IMG/VR virus record: IMGVR_UViG_3300033550_000032
Location: 1-25,603 of that record
Length of the DNA stretch: 25,603 nucleotides
DNA from: a virus
Direction: 5' to 3' (one strand)
The position numbers and the translations under genes are program-made. Below are positions 12,175-23,400 of this stretch, piece after piece. A model generated the notes under the pieces. It ran no database searches and was not told where the DNA came from. It saw only the letters and a list, made by a program, of their open reading frames with translations. Positions within the stretch are counted from its first letter, which is position 1. Each line of letters begins with the position of its first letter.

Positions 12175-14231
12175 TGGCACAGATCCGCACGCTCGCCCGT
12201 TCCTTCGCCGGTGGGGAGATCAGCCCGGAGATGTTCGGGCGTATCGACCTGTCCAAGTTCCAGACCGGGCTCTCGCTGGCCCGCAACTTCGAGGTCCTGC
12301 CGCACGGACCGGCGCGCAACCGCGCGGGGTTCGCCTTCGTCAACACCACCAAGAACAGCGCGCAGCGCGCGCGGCTGATTCCGTTCAGTTTCAACACGCA
12401 GCAGACGTTTGCGCTGGAGTTCGGCCCCGGGTACATCCGCTTTCACACGCAGGGGGCCACGCTGGAATCGTCCCCGGGCGTGCCGTATGAAGTGGCCACG
12501 CCCTACGCCGAGGCGGATCTGTTCAACATCCACTACGTGCAATCGGCCGATGTGCTGACGCTGGTGCATCCGAACTACCCGCCCGCCGAGCTGCGCCGCC
12601 TCGGCGCGACGAACTGGCAATACACCGTCATCTCGTTCCAGCCTACCCTTCCCCCGCCGGCCGGGGTGGTGGCCGTCCCTACGGGTGTCGGCCCCACCAC
12701 CTACTATTACGCCGTCACGTCACTGGCGCCGGACTCGCTCGACGAGTCGGTGGCCAGCAGCCCGCTTGCGTCCGCAGTGAATGACCTGACCCTGGCCGGC
12801 AATTACAACGAGGTCTCCTGGGGCGCGGTGGCGGGTGCCATTCGCTATAACGTATACAAGATCCGCAACGGGGTGCTGGGCTACATCGGGCAGACCCCGA
12901 ACACGTCGTTCGTGGACGACAACATCGAGGCCGACACCTCGATCAGCCCGCCGAACGCCTCCAACCCGTTCGTGGGCGCCGGCAATTACCCGGCGGCTGT
13001 GTCGTATTTCGAGCAACGCCGCGTGTTCGCCGGCACGAACAACAAGCCCCAGACCGTGTGGGCCACGGTGTCGGGCACCGAACGGAACCTGAATCAGTCG
13101 TTGCCGGTGCAGGACGACGATGCCATCGTCTTCACGATCGCCGCGCGCGAGGTGAACAGCATCCGGCACCTGGTACCACTGACCAACCTGCTGCTGCTGA
13201 CGGCCAGCGCCGAGTGGCGCGTGCAGTCCACCGACTCCGGGGCGCTTACCCCGTCCACGATCAGCGCCCGGCCGCAGAGCTACATTGGCGCGAACCAGGT
13301 ACAGCCGCAGGTGGTGGGCAACCGCATCGTTTATCCGCGCGCGCGCGGCGGCCGGGTGAACGAACTGGCCTACAGCTTCGACGCGCAGGGCTATGTCACC
13401 AACGATCTGAGCCTGCTGGCGCAGCACCTGTTTGACGGGTTCAGCATCGTGGACATGGCGCTGCCCAAGGCACCGTACCAGTTCGCCTGGTTTGTGTCCT
13501 CGAACGGGGATCTGATTGGCCTGACCTACGTGCCCGAGCAACAGGTGGCCGGCTGGCACCACCACGACACCGGCATCGGGGATTCGTTCGAATCGGTGTG
13601 CTCGGTCGGCGAGGGCGACGAGGATGCGGTCTATGTCATCACACGGCGCACGATTGGCGGGCAGACGCGCCGTTTTGTCGAGCGCATGCACTCGCGCCGG
13701 TTCACCTCGCAAGCAGATTGTTTCTTCGTCGATTGCGGCGCCACGTACACCGGTGTTCCGACCAATACGGTGAGCGGGCTGGATTGGCTCAACGGCATGA
13801 CCGTGAATATCCTGGGCGACGGCGCGGTGTATCCGCAGCAGGTGGTCACCGGCGGCACGATCACGCTGGAGGCGCCCGCCATGTGCTCCACGATCACGGT
13901 GGGCCTGCCGATCACGGCGCAGATGCAGACGCTGCCGCTGGCATTTGAGACGCAGGCGTTCGGGCAAGGCCGGCAGAAGAACGTGAACAAGGTGTGGATG
14001 CGCGTGGTGGAGTCGGGTGCGGTGTTCGCCGGCCCGCGCTTCGACGCGCTCAAGGAAACCAAGACGCGCACCACCGAACCGTGGAATTCGCCGCCGTCCT
14101 TGCGGACGTGGCAGGCCGAACTGGTGCTGACCCCGAGCTGGCAGGCCGATGGCAGCGTGTGCATCGAGCAGACCTACCCGCTGCCGGTCACGATTGCGGC
14201 GATGACGATGGAGGTGTCGATTGGCGGGTAA
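12174..14231 (+). CDS. Tail tubular protein B-like (nozzle)
   Basis: A 685-aa protein resembling T7 gp12 and equivalent nozzle proteins, which form the hexameric end of the short tail. The conserved N-terminus is LARSFAGGEISPEMFGRIDL with RNFEVLPHGPARNRAGFAFV (about residues 5-50). An Ig-like or fibronectin-like insertion appears at about 160-255 (TYYYAVTSLAP ... NYNEVSWGAVAGAIRYNVYK). Later parts have YFEQRRVFAGTNNKPQTVW, LLTASAEWRV and YPRARGGRVNELAYSF. The start at 12174 is translationally coupled by TGATG to the adaptor gene; an upstream ATG at 12156 would add six residues not typical of the family. Confidence 0.88.
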   Translation: MAQIRTLARSFAGGEISPEMFGRIDLSKFQTGLSLARNFEVLPHGPARNRAGFAFVNTTKNSAQRARLIPFSFNTQQTFALEFGPGYIRFHTQGATLESSPGVPYEVATPYAEADLFNIHYVQSADVLTLVHPNYPPAELRRLGATNWQYTVISFQPTLPPPAGVVAVPTGVGPTTYYYAVTSLAPDSLDESVASSPLASAVNDLTLAGNYNEVSWGAVAGAIRYNVYKIRNGVLGYIGQTPNTSFVDDNIEADTSISPPNASNPFVGAGNYPAAVSYFEQRRVFAGTNNKPQTVWATVSGTERNLNQSLPVQDDDAIVFTIAAREVNSIRHLVPLTNLLLLTASAEWRVQSTDSGALTPSTISARPQSYIGANQVQPQVVGNRIVYPRARGGRVNELAYSFDAQGYVTNDLSLLAQHLFDGFSIVDMALPKAPYQFAWFVSSNGDLIGLTYVPEQQVAGWHHHDTGIGDSFESVCSVGEGDEDAVYVITRRTIGGQTRRFVERMHSRRFTSQADCFFVDCGATYTGVPTNTVSGLDWLNGMTVNILGDGAVYPQQVVTGGTITLEAPAMCSTITVGLPITAQMQTLPLAFETQAFGQGRQKNVNKVWMRVVESGAVFAGPRFDALKETKTRTTEPWNSPPSLRTWQAELVLTPSWQADGSVCIEQTYPLPVTIAAMTMEVSIGG

Positions 14232-14700
14232 CGTTGAGGTGCGCTGGCCCACCGAGCAGGATGTGCGGGATCTCGTGGCCGGCATGCGCGAAGCAGATCG
14301 CGCGGAACTGGAGGCGTCCATCGGACATGGTGTGGACGAAGCCGGGGCCATGGCCGATGTGGTAGCCCGCTCCTCCCACGCCTGGGCCATCATCGTGAAC
14401 GGGAAACTGGGCATGATCGGCGGCCTGTTCCCGATGGGCACGGTGCTCGGCGGCGATGAGGCGCAGCCCTGGATGATGGCCACGACCCACATGGAACGCG
14501 CCCCCGGTACGCTTATGAAGGTAGCTCTGCGATACCTTTCGGTCATGAAGCGGTGCTATCCTCGCTTGTCGAACCACGTGGACGCGAGAAATACCAAAAG
14601 TATCAGGTGGCTGCGCAGAATGGGCTTTACTGTGCACTCCCACACGGTTCCTTTTGGTCCGTACAGCATGCCGTTCCACCCATTTGAGATGAATAGCTAA
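14221..14700 (+). CDS. T7 gp13-like internal virion protein with GNAT-like fold
   Basis: A 159-aa protein at the position of T7 gene 13, between nozzle and gp14-like genes, with the features of gp13/acetyltransferase-like phage proteins: VRWPTEQDVRDLVAGMREAD, AWAIIVNGKLGMIGGLFPMG, and the C-terminal HVDARNTKSIRWLRRMGFTV, a GNAT-type helix-strand. Whether it binds acetyl-CoA cannot be seen; the classic Q/RxxGxG/A loop is not evident. It uses a TTG start with GGAGGTG four bases before, overlapping the nozzle gene by 11 bases. From about 14510 on, the codon use is more AT-rich than in its neighbours, suggesting recombination in the C-terminal half. Confidence 0.75.
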   Translation: MAGNVEVRWPTEQDVRDLVAGMREADRAELEASIGHGVDEAGAMADVVARSSHAWAIIVNGKLGMIGGLFPMGTVLGGDEAQPWMMATTHMERAPGTLMKVALRYLSVMKRCYPRLSNHVDARNTKSIRWLRRMGFTVHSHTVPFGPYSMPFHPFEMNS

Positions 14701-14701
14701 C

Positions 14702-15349
14702 ATGTGTTTCGCCAATATGGGCGGCGCGGGTGCCGCAACCTCGGGTTCCACGTCCCTCCTGGGAGGGGGTGGCGGGGCTACGGGCCTCATCGGCGCGGGC
14801 ATTAATGCCCTCGGACAGGCCAAATCGTCCGAGCTATCCGCCGCCGGTCAGAAAACCGAGCTGGCCAACCAAGCGTATGTGGCCAACATGAACGCCGCGC
14901 TGTCCGAACTGCAGGCGCAGGACGCGCTGCGGCAGGGCACGCTGGCCGGGCTGGACGTGCGCCAGCGCGCGAAGCAGGTCAAGGGCGCCCAGCGCGCCGC
15001 GTTCGCCGCCAACGGCGTGAAGGTGGATGAGGGCTCGCCGGCAGCCGTGCAGCGCTCGACCGAGTATCTGCGCGACGTGGACGTGGCCACGCTCGCCAAC
15101 AACGCCGCGCGCGCCGCGTTCGGTTACCGCGTGCAGAAGGCCAACCAGCAGGCCCGGGGCGGCGCCTATGCCGCTGGCGCTGACCAGATCAGCCCGGGCG
15201 GCGCGGCGGCCACGTCCCTCCTGACTTCTGCCCCATCCATCGCCGAGAAGTGGTATCGCCTGTACGGCGCACAGGGCATCCCGCCGGCAGCATCCGGTGG
15301 TGGCCGTGGCACCTACGTCAGCGATTTTGCCTACCCGGATTCGGAGTAA
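14702..15349 (+). CDS. Internal virion/ejection protein, T7 gp14-like
   Basis: A 215-aa protein like T7 gp14, an ejection protein placed in the outer membrane during infection. It starts MCFANMGGAG followed by a Gly-rich hydrophobic stretch (residues 1-40), then a long Ala/Gln-rich helical part (about 45-170; LANQAYVANMNAALSELQAQ, LAGLDVRQRAKQVKGAQRAA) and a short C-terminal region ending YVSDFAYPDSE. The Met-Cys start is shared with T7 gp14 and with the small proteins at 5078 and 5478. It follows the gp13-like gene by one base and precedes the transglycosylase gene by three, so it belongs to the ejection operon. Confidence 0.8.
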   Translation: MCFANMGGAGAATSGSTSLLGGGGGATGLIGAGINALGQAKSSELSAAGQKTELANQAYVANMNAALSELQAQDALRQGTLAGLDVRQRAKQVKGAQRAAFAANGVKVDEGSPAAVQRSTEYLRDVDVATLANNAARAAFGYRVQKANQQARGGAYAAGADQISPGGAAATSLLTSAPSIAEKWYRLYGAQGIPPAASGGGRGTYVSDFAYPDSE

Positions 15350-15352
15350 CAG

Positions 15353-17491
15353 ATGGCCCGCGTTCCTACGCAAGACGCCCCGACCGTCGCCCGGCAAGGG
15401 CTGCCCAACGCGCAGTTCGACGCCGCACCCGACATCGCCGGCCAAGTCGCCGCGCGCCAGACGGCGCAGATCGACCGCGCCACCGGCGCGCTGGTCGATA
15501 CCGGATTCAAGATCCAGGCCGACCTGCTCGACCAGGCCAACCAGTTGCGCGTGGACGATGCGCTCAACCAGGCGCGCGAACAGGCCGCCCGGCTCACATA
15601 TGACAAGTCGGCCGGCTACACCAACCTGAAGGGCAAGGACGCGCTGGAACGGCCGGACGGCAAGGCGCTGTCGGACGAATACGGCGGCACGCTCACGCAA
15701 TCCCTTTCCGGGATCGCCTCGACGCTGGGCAATGACCGGCAGCGCGCACTGTTCGCACAGCGCACCGCGCCGCTGGTGCAGGGGTTCCGCGACCGGATCA
15801 TGCAGCACGAGAATAACGAGTTTCGCACCTACGCGACCTCGGTGCGCGAGGGCACGATCCAGAACCAGCTCGACGAGATCGGGCGCAACTACAGCAACCC
15901 GCAAGCCATCGACGAGTCGGTCAATTCGATCCGCGCCGCCACTTTCGACATTGCCAAAATGCAGGGCAAGTCGGCCGAATGGGCCGAGGCGCAGGCGCGC
16001 AGGATGACCAGCAACGCGCATTTCACCGCGATCAGTGCTGCACTGCAAAACAACGATCCGCTGTATGCCGACCAGTACATGAAAAAGTACGCGGAGCAGA
16101 TGGACGCGAACGACATCCTGCGCGCGAACGGGCTGATCACCAAGGAGGTGGACGCCAAAATCGGGCAGGCCGCCGGGACGCAGGCTATGGTCAGCGTGCA
16201 GTCGAGCATGGCCCCGACTGACTTTGGCCGCCTCACCAACCTGGTGATGGGGCAGGAATCGGGCGGCCGGCGCTATGGCGCCGACGGCAAGCTGCTGGAA
16301 TCGCCCAAAGGCGCGAAGGGCGAGATGCAGGTGCTCGACAGCACCAACAAAAACCCGGGTTTCGGCGTGCGGCCAGCGGCCGACGACAGCCCCGACGAGC
16401 GCGCGCGGGTGGGCCGCGACTACCTGCAGACCATGCTGCAGAAGTACGGCGGCAACGTGAATCAGGGCCTGGCCGCCTACAACGCTGGCCCCGGCGCAGT
16501 GGACTCGGCGATCCGCGAGGCGAACAAGAATGGCACGCCCGCGCAGTGGCTCAACTACCTGCCCAAGGAAACGCAGAACTACGTGGCCAGCATCTCGCGC
16601 AGCTACAGCAGCGGGGGTGGCACGCCGTCACGGCCGACGCTGGAGGACGTGCACAACCGCGTGCGCGAGACGCTCGGCCCGAACGCGAGCCCGGACCGGC
16701 TGCGCATCGCGCTGGAAACCAGCACCCGCCAGTACACCGAGCAGACGGCCGCGATCAAGCAGCGCGAGGACCAGGCGCTGGAGAACGCGCAGCGCGCGCT
16801 GATCGAGAACGGCGGCAATTTCGCGGCGCTGCCCAACGACGTGCGCGCGGCGATCCCGCCGGGCAAGTTCGACGACGTGATGAACTTCGCCGGCAAGCTG
16901 GCCGCCGGCGTACCGATTCGCACGAACTGGGATCTGTACTACAGCCTCAAGCGTGATCCGCAGGTGCTGGCCGGCACGAACCTTGGCTCCTATCGGGATA
17001 AGTTGAGCGACACCGAATTCAAGCAGCTGGTGAACGAGCAGCAGGATCTGCGCCAGGGCAAGACTGACGACCTGACACGCCTGCGAAATGGAAAGGAAAT
17101 CCTCAACCAGTTCATGCGCGAGGCCGGCATCGACCCCACCCCGAAAGACAGCGACAAGACGGGCGCGGCCACGGTTGGCCGGATCTGGAATGCGTTCGAG
17201 CAGCGCGTGCGCGAGCGCGAGGCATCCACCGGCAAGAAGTTGTCGCCCGAGGAGATGAAGCCGATCGCGGCGCAGATTTTCACGTCCGTGGAAGTCAACC
17301 GCCCCTTCTGGTTCGACCAGAAGACTGTGGCCGGCGCGGTCGCCCCGGGCCAGCGCGTGGTGGTGCCCAAGGAAGACCGGGCGCTGATCGAGCAGGCCCT
17401 GCGCGCACGCGGCCGCAAGCCTACCGACGACCTGATCGAGCAGATGTACCGCCAACACAAGGGCATCGCCCCCCTCGCAAACAATGGCTGA
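15353..17491 (+). CDS. Ejection protein with lytic transglycosylase domain
   Basis: A 712-aa internal virion protein that should cut peptidoglycan during DNA ejection, comparable to the transglycosylase of T7 gp16. Residues 1-285 are mainly helical (EQAARLTYDKSAGYTNLKGK, SEWAEAQARRMTSNAHFTAI). Residues about 290-425 are an SLT domain: LVMGQESGG with the probable catalytic E302, GEMQVLD, AAYNAGPGAVD (about 373-383) and YLPKETQNYVASI. The C-terminal 280 residues are helical and charged. GGAG lies before the ATG. The gene's last eight bases overlap the start of the giant gene that follows, so the two are probably translated together. Confidence 0.87.
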   Translation: MARVPTQDAPTVARQGLPNAQFDAAPDIAGQVAARQTAQIDRATGALVDTGFKIQADLLDQANQLRVDDALNQAREQAARLTYDKSAGYTNLKGKDALERPDGKALSDEYGGTLTQSLSGIASTLGNDRQRALFAQRTAPLVQGFRDRIMQHENNEFRTYATSVREGTIQNQLDEIGRNYSNPQAIDESVNSIRAATFDIAKMQGKSAEWAEAQARRMTSNAHFTAISAALQNNDPLYADQYMKKYAEQMDANDILRANGLITKEVDAKIGQAAGTQAMVSVQSSMAPTDFGRLTNLVMGQESGGRRYGADGKLLESPKGAKGEMQVLDSTNKNPGFGVRPAADDSPDERARVGRDYLQTMLQKYGGNVNQGLAAYNAGPGAVDSAIREANKNGTPAQWLNYLPKETQNYVASISRSYSSGGGTPSRPTLEDVHNRVRETLGPNASPDRLRIALETSTRQYTEQTAAIKQREDQALENAQRALIENGGNFAALPNDVRAAIPPGKFDDVMNFAGKLAAGVPIRTNWDLYYSLKRDPQVLAGTNLGSYRDKLSDTEFKQLVNEQQDLRQGKTDDLTRLRNGKEILNQFMREAGIDPTPKDSDKTGAATVGRIWNAFEQRVREREASTGKKLSPEEMKPIAAQIFTSVEVNRPFWFDQKTVAGAVAPGQRVVVPKEDRALIEQALRARGRKPTDDLIEQMYRQHKGIAPLANNG

Positions 17492-20400
17492 TTCGAACCC
17501 GTACCTGTCGCTGGTCCCCTCAGACGATCCCGCCCCGCCGGCGGCCGACGCGACGCAGCAGGCGCTCACCCCCACGCAGCCGCAGGCCAATCCGTACCTT
17601 GCGGTGGTCGATAGCGGTGGCGTGGGCACGCCCGCGCGCATGGCCATGATGCAGGTGGCCGGCACGAACCCGGACGTGGAGGCGCGCATCCAGGCGCTGG
17701 GCAAGCAGTACGGCGTGCCGGCCGAGGCCGTGCGCCTGCAACAACCAGACTATGAGCGCCGATCAACGATTGACGGGATTGATTACGCCAAACTGGCGCA
17801 GGAATCGCCGGCCACGTCGGGCCTGCTGCAGCAGCCGGCCACGGCCGGCATCAGCTACGACGACACCGAGAACCTGAGCGCGATCGAGCGCGCGGTGCGC
17901 TTCCTGGCCGGTACCGGCTCGGCCGCGCTGTCGGCGGTGCCCGCGATCACGTCCGGCTTCTACGGCGTGGTGCAGGCCGGCGCCGAGGGCGCGGCGATGC
18001 TGGCCGAACCGCTGGCCGGCACGATCCTGCCCGAGAACCCGTTCGCGCGCGTCGCGCGCGGCGTGGCCGACTGGCGCCGCGAGCAGGACGCCATTGCCAA
18101 GGGCATGGTGCCCAAGGGGGAGGGGCCGCTTTCGACCGGCTTCTACTCGGGCGTGCAATCCGCTGCACAGACCGGCGCCGCGCTGCTGACCGGCAACCCG
18201 GCCGCCACACTCGGTGCGCTGTCGGCGGTGCAGGGTGGCCAGTCCTACGGTCAGGCGCGCGACAAGGGCATCGCCCCGCTGCAGGCCGCCGCGTTCGGCG
18301 CCTCGCAGGCGGCGATCGAGTACGCCACTGAGAAAATCCCGGTGTCGCGCTTCCTGTCCGACTTCAAGGCAGGCACCCCGTTTTACAGTCTGGTGGCGCG
18401 CCAGATGGCTGCCGAGATCCCGGGCGAACAGGTGGCGACCGCGCTGCAAGACCTGAACGAATGGGCGGTGCTGAACCCGGAGAAGCCGTTCACGTCGTAT
18501 CTGCAGGACCGCCCGAGCGCTGCCGCCACCACGCTGGTGGCCACGATCACCTCGGTGGGTGCGCTGACGGGCGCCGCGCGCGGCGCGCAGGCTGTCGCCA
18601 ACCGCATGCGGGACCGCGAGCAGCAGGCCGCGCAGGCGCAGGCCAATGGTGCGGCGCTGGAGCAGACCGACCAGCTCGCCGCCGCGAACCTCATGCGCCC
18701 GCGTGACGCGGCCACGTTCAACGATTTCATCCGGCAGGCCACCGCCGACGGCCCCGTGCAGGACGTGTACATCGACGTGCCGAGCCTGGCACAGTCCGGC
18801 GTGGACGTGGCGGCGCTGGCCGCCGTGTCGCCGGCGGTAGCGGCGCAACTGCCCGAGGCCACGGCCACCGGCGGCACGATCCGCATCCCGCTGGATGAGT
18901 TCACGACCAACGTGGCCGGGACCGACCTGTCTGCGCCGCTGATCCCGTACCTGAAGACCGACCCGCTGGGCATGAACCAGAAGGAGGCCGAGGAGTTCAT
19001 GCAGTCCGGCGCCGACCAGTTCCAGGCGGAAGTCGAGCGCACGCTCGCCGCGCAGGCGCCGGACGAGGCATTCAAGCAGTCGCGCGACGCGGTGCAGGCG
19101 CGCATCGCCGGCGAACTGGATACGGTCAACCGCTTCACCCCGGCCGTAAACCAGAACTACGCCACGCTGATGGCGAACTTCTACGCGGTGCAGGGTGCGC
19201 GCCTCGGTATCACGCCGGAAGAGATGGCCGCCCGCTACCCGATCCGCTTTGCGCGCGAGGATTTGATCGACGGCGAGCAGCGCCTGGACGAGCATGCACA
19301 AAAAAGCGATACCGGAAAACAGGTATCGCTTACAGCGGACCAAGCCCGACAACAGGTGCTTACCGACACGGAATGGCTCGGAAGTGGCAGCACATCCGCC
19401 GCACTCGGCGGTCGGTGGGCCGCTAATAGTAACTTCATCAAAACGATCCGAAACGGCGATCAGGAAGTCGGGGAAGTGTATGGCGAAGAAGTGCCGGATG
19501 CAGTCATCGTATCGGAATCCCACGTCAACCCCGATCAGCAGGGTAAGGGGCTGGCGCGACAGGCGTACGAGCAGTTAGCGCAATATGCTTTGGCGCAGGG
19601 CAAGGTCTTGCGTAGCGATAGCGCTGTGTCCGAGCAGGCGGCGCAGGTCTATAAGTCGCTGGGCCGGCGCGGCTACACCGTTGAGAAGAACCCGGCCGCA
19701 GTGCTGGAGAATGGCCGCTGGCAGTCCCCGGACAACGCGCCCGTGTTCACTGTATCGGGTACGCCTGCGGTACAACAGGCGCAACAAGTCGACGAGGACA
19801 CCGGCCTACCGCTGAATGCTGACGGAACGGTCACGGTCTACCACCATACCAGTGCGGCCAACGCGGAACGGATTCGGCAGACCGGACGGCTCAAGTCGGC
19901 GGCGGAGCCCGATGTCTACGTGACCACGCGGGCGGAAACCGACACCGGCTACGGCGACACCGTCGTAGCTATCAACGTCGACCCGGCGCTGCTGCAGATC
20001 GACGACGAATTCCCGGACGGGCGCACCGATTACCGCATCGACACTGGCAAGCCGGGCGGCGCAATCCCGGTCAAGTTTCCCGATCAGGTGCGACAGGGCG
20101 AACGTGGCAGCCTGACCGTCCCGGCCGACATCACGCAACAGGCGCCGATCCTGACCCTGCTGGAGAACGCGGACCTGTCCACGTTCCTGCATGAGTCCGG
20201 CCACTTCTACCTGGAGGTGATGTCCGATCTCGCCGCGCGCCCCGATGCGCCGCAGGAGATCCGCGACGACATGGACGCGGTGCTGAATTGGTTTGGCGTG
20301 CCCGATCTCGCCACGTGGCGCGGCATGACGCTGAACGAGCGCCGCGAGCAACACGAGCAGTTCGCGCGCGGCTTCGAGGCGTATCTGTTCGAGGGCAAGT

Positions 20401-23400
20401 CCCCGAGTCAGGAACTGCGACCGGTGTTCCAGCGCTTCCGCGCCTGGCTGGTCAACGTCTATCGCACGCTGGCGCGCCTGAATGTGCAGCTCACCGACGA
20501 GGTGCGCAGCGTGTTCGACCGCATGCTGGCCACGTCCGATGCCATCGCCGAACAGCGTATTCTCGAAGGCGCCATGCCGCTGTTCGAGACGAAGCCACCG
20601 AACATGACGGACGCCGAGTGGACCGGCTACCAGAACCTGAACAACGAGGCGCAGCAGGATGCCCTGCAGACGCTGGAAACGCGCAGCATGCGCGACATGA
20701 AGTGGCTGAACAATGCCCGCAGCCGCGTGCTGAAAGATCTGCAGAAACAGGCCGACAGCGCCCGCGCGCAGGTGCGCAGCGAGGTGGAGGCGGATGTCTA
20801 CGCCACGCCGCTGTACGGCGCCATGCAGTTCCTGCGCCGGGGCACGACCACGGTCAACGGCGAGGCGATCGAGGCCGACGGCAACCATAAGCTGGACATC
20901 GACGCGCTGGCCAACATGTACGGCGGGGAGGGCGACCAGTTCGCGCTGCTCGACTGGAGCAAACTGGGCTACGGCCGCTATGGCATGTTGGGCAAGGAAG
21001 GCATCCACCCGGACACGGCTGCCCAGATGTTCGGCTACACCTCGGGCGACCAGCTGGTGCGCGCGCTGCTCGACGCCGAGCCGGTGGATTCCGTCATCGA
21101 GGGCCTGACCGACGCGCGTATGCTGGAGCGCCACGGCGATCTGACCGACGCGCGCGCCATGTCGCGCGCGGCCGACGAGGCGATCCATAACGACGCCCGC
21201 GCCCGGTTCGTCGCCACGGAACTGAACGCTCTGAACCAGGCCACCGGCCAGCGCAAGATCCTGGCCAGCGCCGCGCGCCAGTTCGCCGACGCCATGATCG
21301 CGCGTCTGCGCGTGCGCGACGTACGCCCGAGCCAGTACACCTCGGCTGAGGGGCGCGCCGCGCGCGCGTCCGAGAAGGCGTTCAAGGCCGGCGACATCGA
21401 GACGGCAGCGCTGGAGAAGCGCAACCAGCTCGTGAACACCTACGCGGCCAAGGCGGCGTATGCGGCGCAGAACGAGATCGCCAGGGGCGTCGACTACCTG
21501 AAGAAGTTCGGCAAGGAATCGACGCGCAAGAGCATCGACCCGAGCTACATCGAGCAGATCGACGGCCTGCTGGAGCGCTACGACCTGCGCACCGGGCAGA
21601 GCCTGCGCGCGATCGACAAGCGCAAGAGCCTGGCCGACTGGGTGAAGGCGCAGGAGGAGCAGGGCCTGGAGCCGGTGATCGACCCGGCGCTGCTGAACGA
21701 AGCCTCGCGCCAGTCCTACAAGGACATGACGGTGGAGGAGCTGCGCGGGCTGGTGGACGCCGTGCGCAACATCGAACACCTGGGGCGCCTGAAGAAGAAG
21801 CTGCTGACCGCCAAAGATCAGCGCGATTTCGAGGAGGCCGCCGGCGCGATCACCGCCAGCATCGAGCAGCACGCCAAGCGCGTGGTGCCCGAGGAGCGCT
21901 CATCCGATCGCGGGCCGCTGGTCAATATCCGCCGCATGTTCAAGGGCTTCACGGCCGAACACCGCAAGTTCGCCAGCATCGTGCGCCAGTTCGACGGTTG
22001 GGAGGACGCCGGCCCGGCGTGGGAATACCTCGTGCGCACGATGAACGACGCGGGCGACTACGAGGCCGTCGAGAACGAGCGCGCCACGAAGAAGCTGGAC
22101 GAACTGCTGCGCCCGATCCTGAAGGACAAGGCGCTGCACCGCAAACAGTTCTTCCCGGAAATTGGCAAGTCGTTTACCAAGGAGGAGCGCCTGGGCATCG
22201 CCCTGAACATGGGCAACGCAGTGAACCGCGAGCGCGTCATGTCCGGCGAGCAACTGAGCAATGCGCAGCTGAACAGCCTGCTCGATACGCTGACCGAGCA
22301 GGACTGGAAATTCGTCCAGGGTGTGTGGGATTACCTCGACTCGTTCCGCCCGGCCATCGCCGCGAAGGAACGCCGCCTGACCGGGCTCGAACCGCAGTGG
22401 GTGGAGGCAGAGCCGGTGCAGACCAGGTTCGGCGAACTGAAGGGCGGGTATTTCCCGATTGCGTACGACCCCTACCGCAGCACGCGGTCGGAAGCGGACG
22501 TGGCGTCCGAGGTGCAGCGCCAGATGGAGCGCGGCCTGTACACCCGTGCGCAGACCCGGCGCGGCCACCTGAAGGCGCGCGCGGAGTCCACCGGCCGGCC
22601 GCTGCGCTACGATCTGGGCGTCGTCACCGGCCACGTGCAGCAGGTCATCCACGACCTGGCATGGCACGAGTACCTGGTGGACGCGAACCGGCTGCTGCGC
22701 AACGGCGGCGTGGACACTGCCGTGCGCCAGCACTACGGCGGCCAGTTCATGACGCAACTGCGCGACACGCTCAAGGATGTGGCCGTGGGCGAGGTGGCTA
22801 CCGACGGCTGGGTGGGCAAGATCCTCAACCACCTGCGTGTAGGCTCGACCATCGCGGGCCTGGGCTACCGGCTTACCACGTCGCTGATGCAGCCCCTCGG
22901 GCTCACGCAGAGCGCGGTGCGCATCGGCTCGAAATGGGTGCTCAAGGGCGCCAGCCACTGGGCCGCCGGTACGGTCGGGCTGGAGAAGGGCATGGCCGAC
23001 ATGTACGAGATGTCGGGCTTCATGCGCCTGCGCTCGCGCACCATGCAGCGCGAGATCAACGAGATCCAGAACCGGGTCAGCGGCAAATCGGAATTCCGTC
23101 AGAAGGTGGACGCCTCCTATTTCTACCTGATCCAGAAGGCGCAGCTGATCGCGGACGTGCCGACGTGGTGGGGCGCCTACGAGAAGGCCATGTCGCAAAA
23201 CGACATGACCGAGGACAAGGCGATCGCACTGGCCGACCAGGCGGTGCGGGACTCGCAGGGCGGCGGCCAGATCGGCGACCTCGCAGCGATCCAGCGCGGT
23301 GGCCCGTTTAAGAAGCTGTGGACGAATTTCTACTCGTTCTTTTCGACCACCTACAACCTGACCGTGGAGGCCGTGGACCGCACTGACTTCAAAAAGTCGC

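Noticed and set aside
12720-14546. A 608-aa open frame on the - strand opposite the nozzle and gp13-like genes
   Set aside because: Same composition effect; the peptide is Arg/His-rich and spans two real genes on the other strand.
19806-21872. A 688-aa open frame on the - strand opposite the giant gene
   Set aside because: It is an antisense shadow: high GC third positions on the + strand leave few stops on the other strand. Its translation is Arg/His/Val/Leu-rich without motifs, and the + strand frame has clear protein domains.
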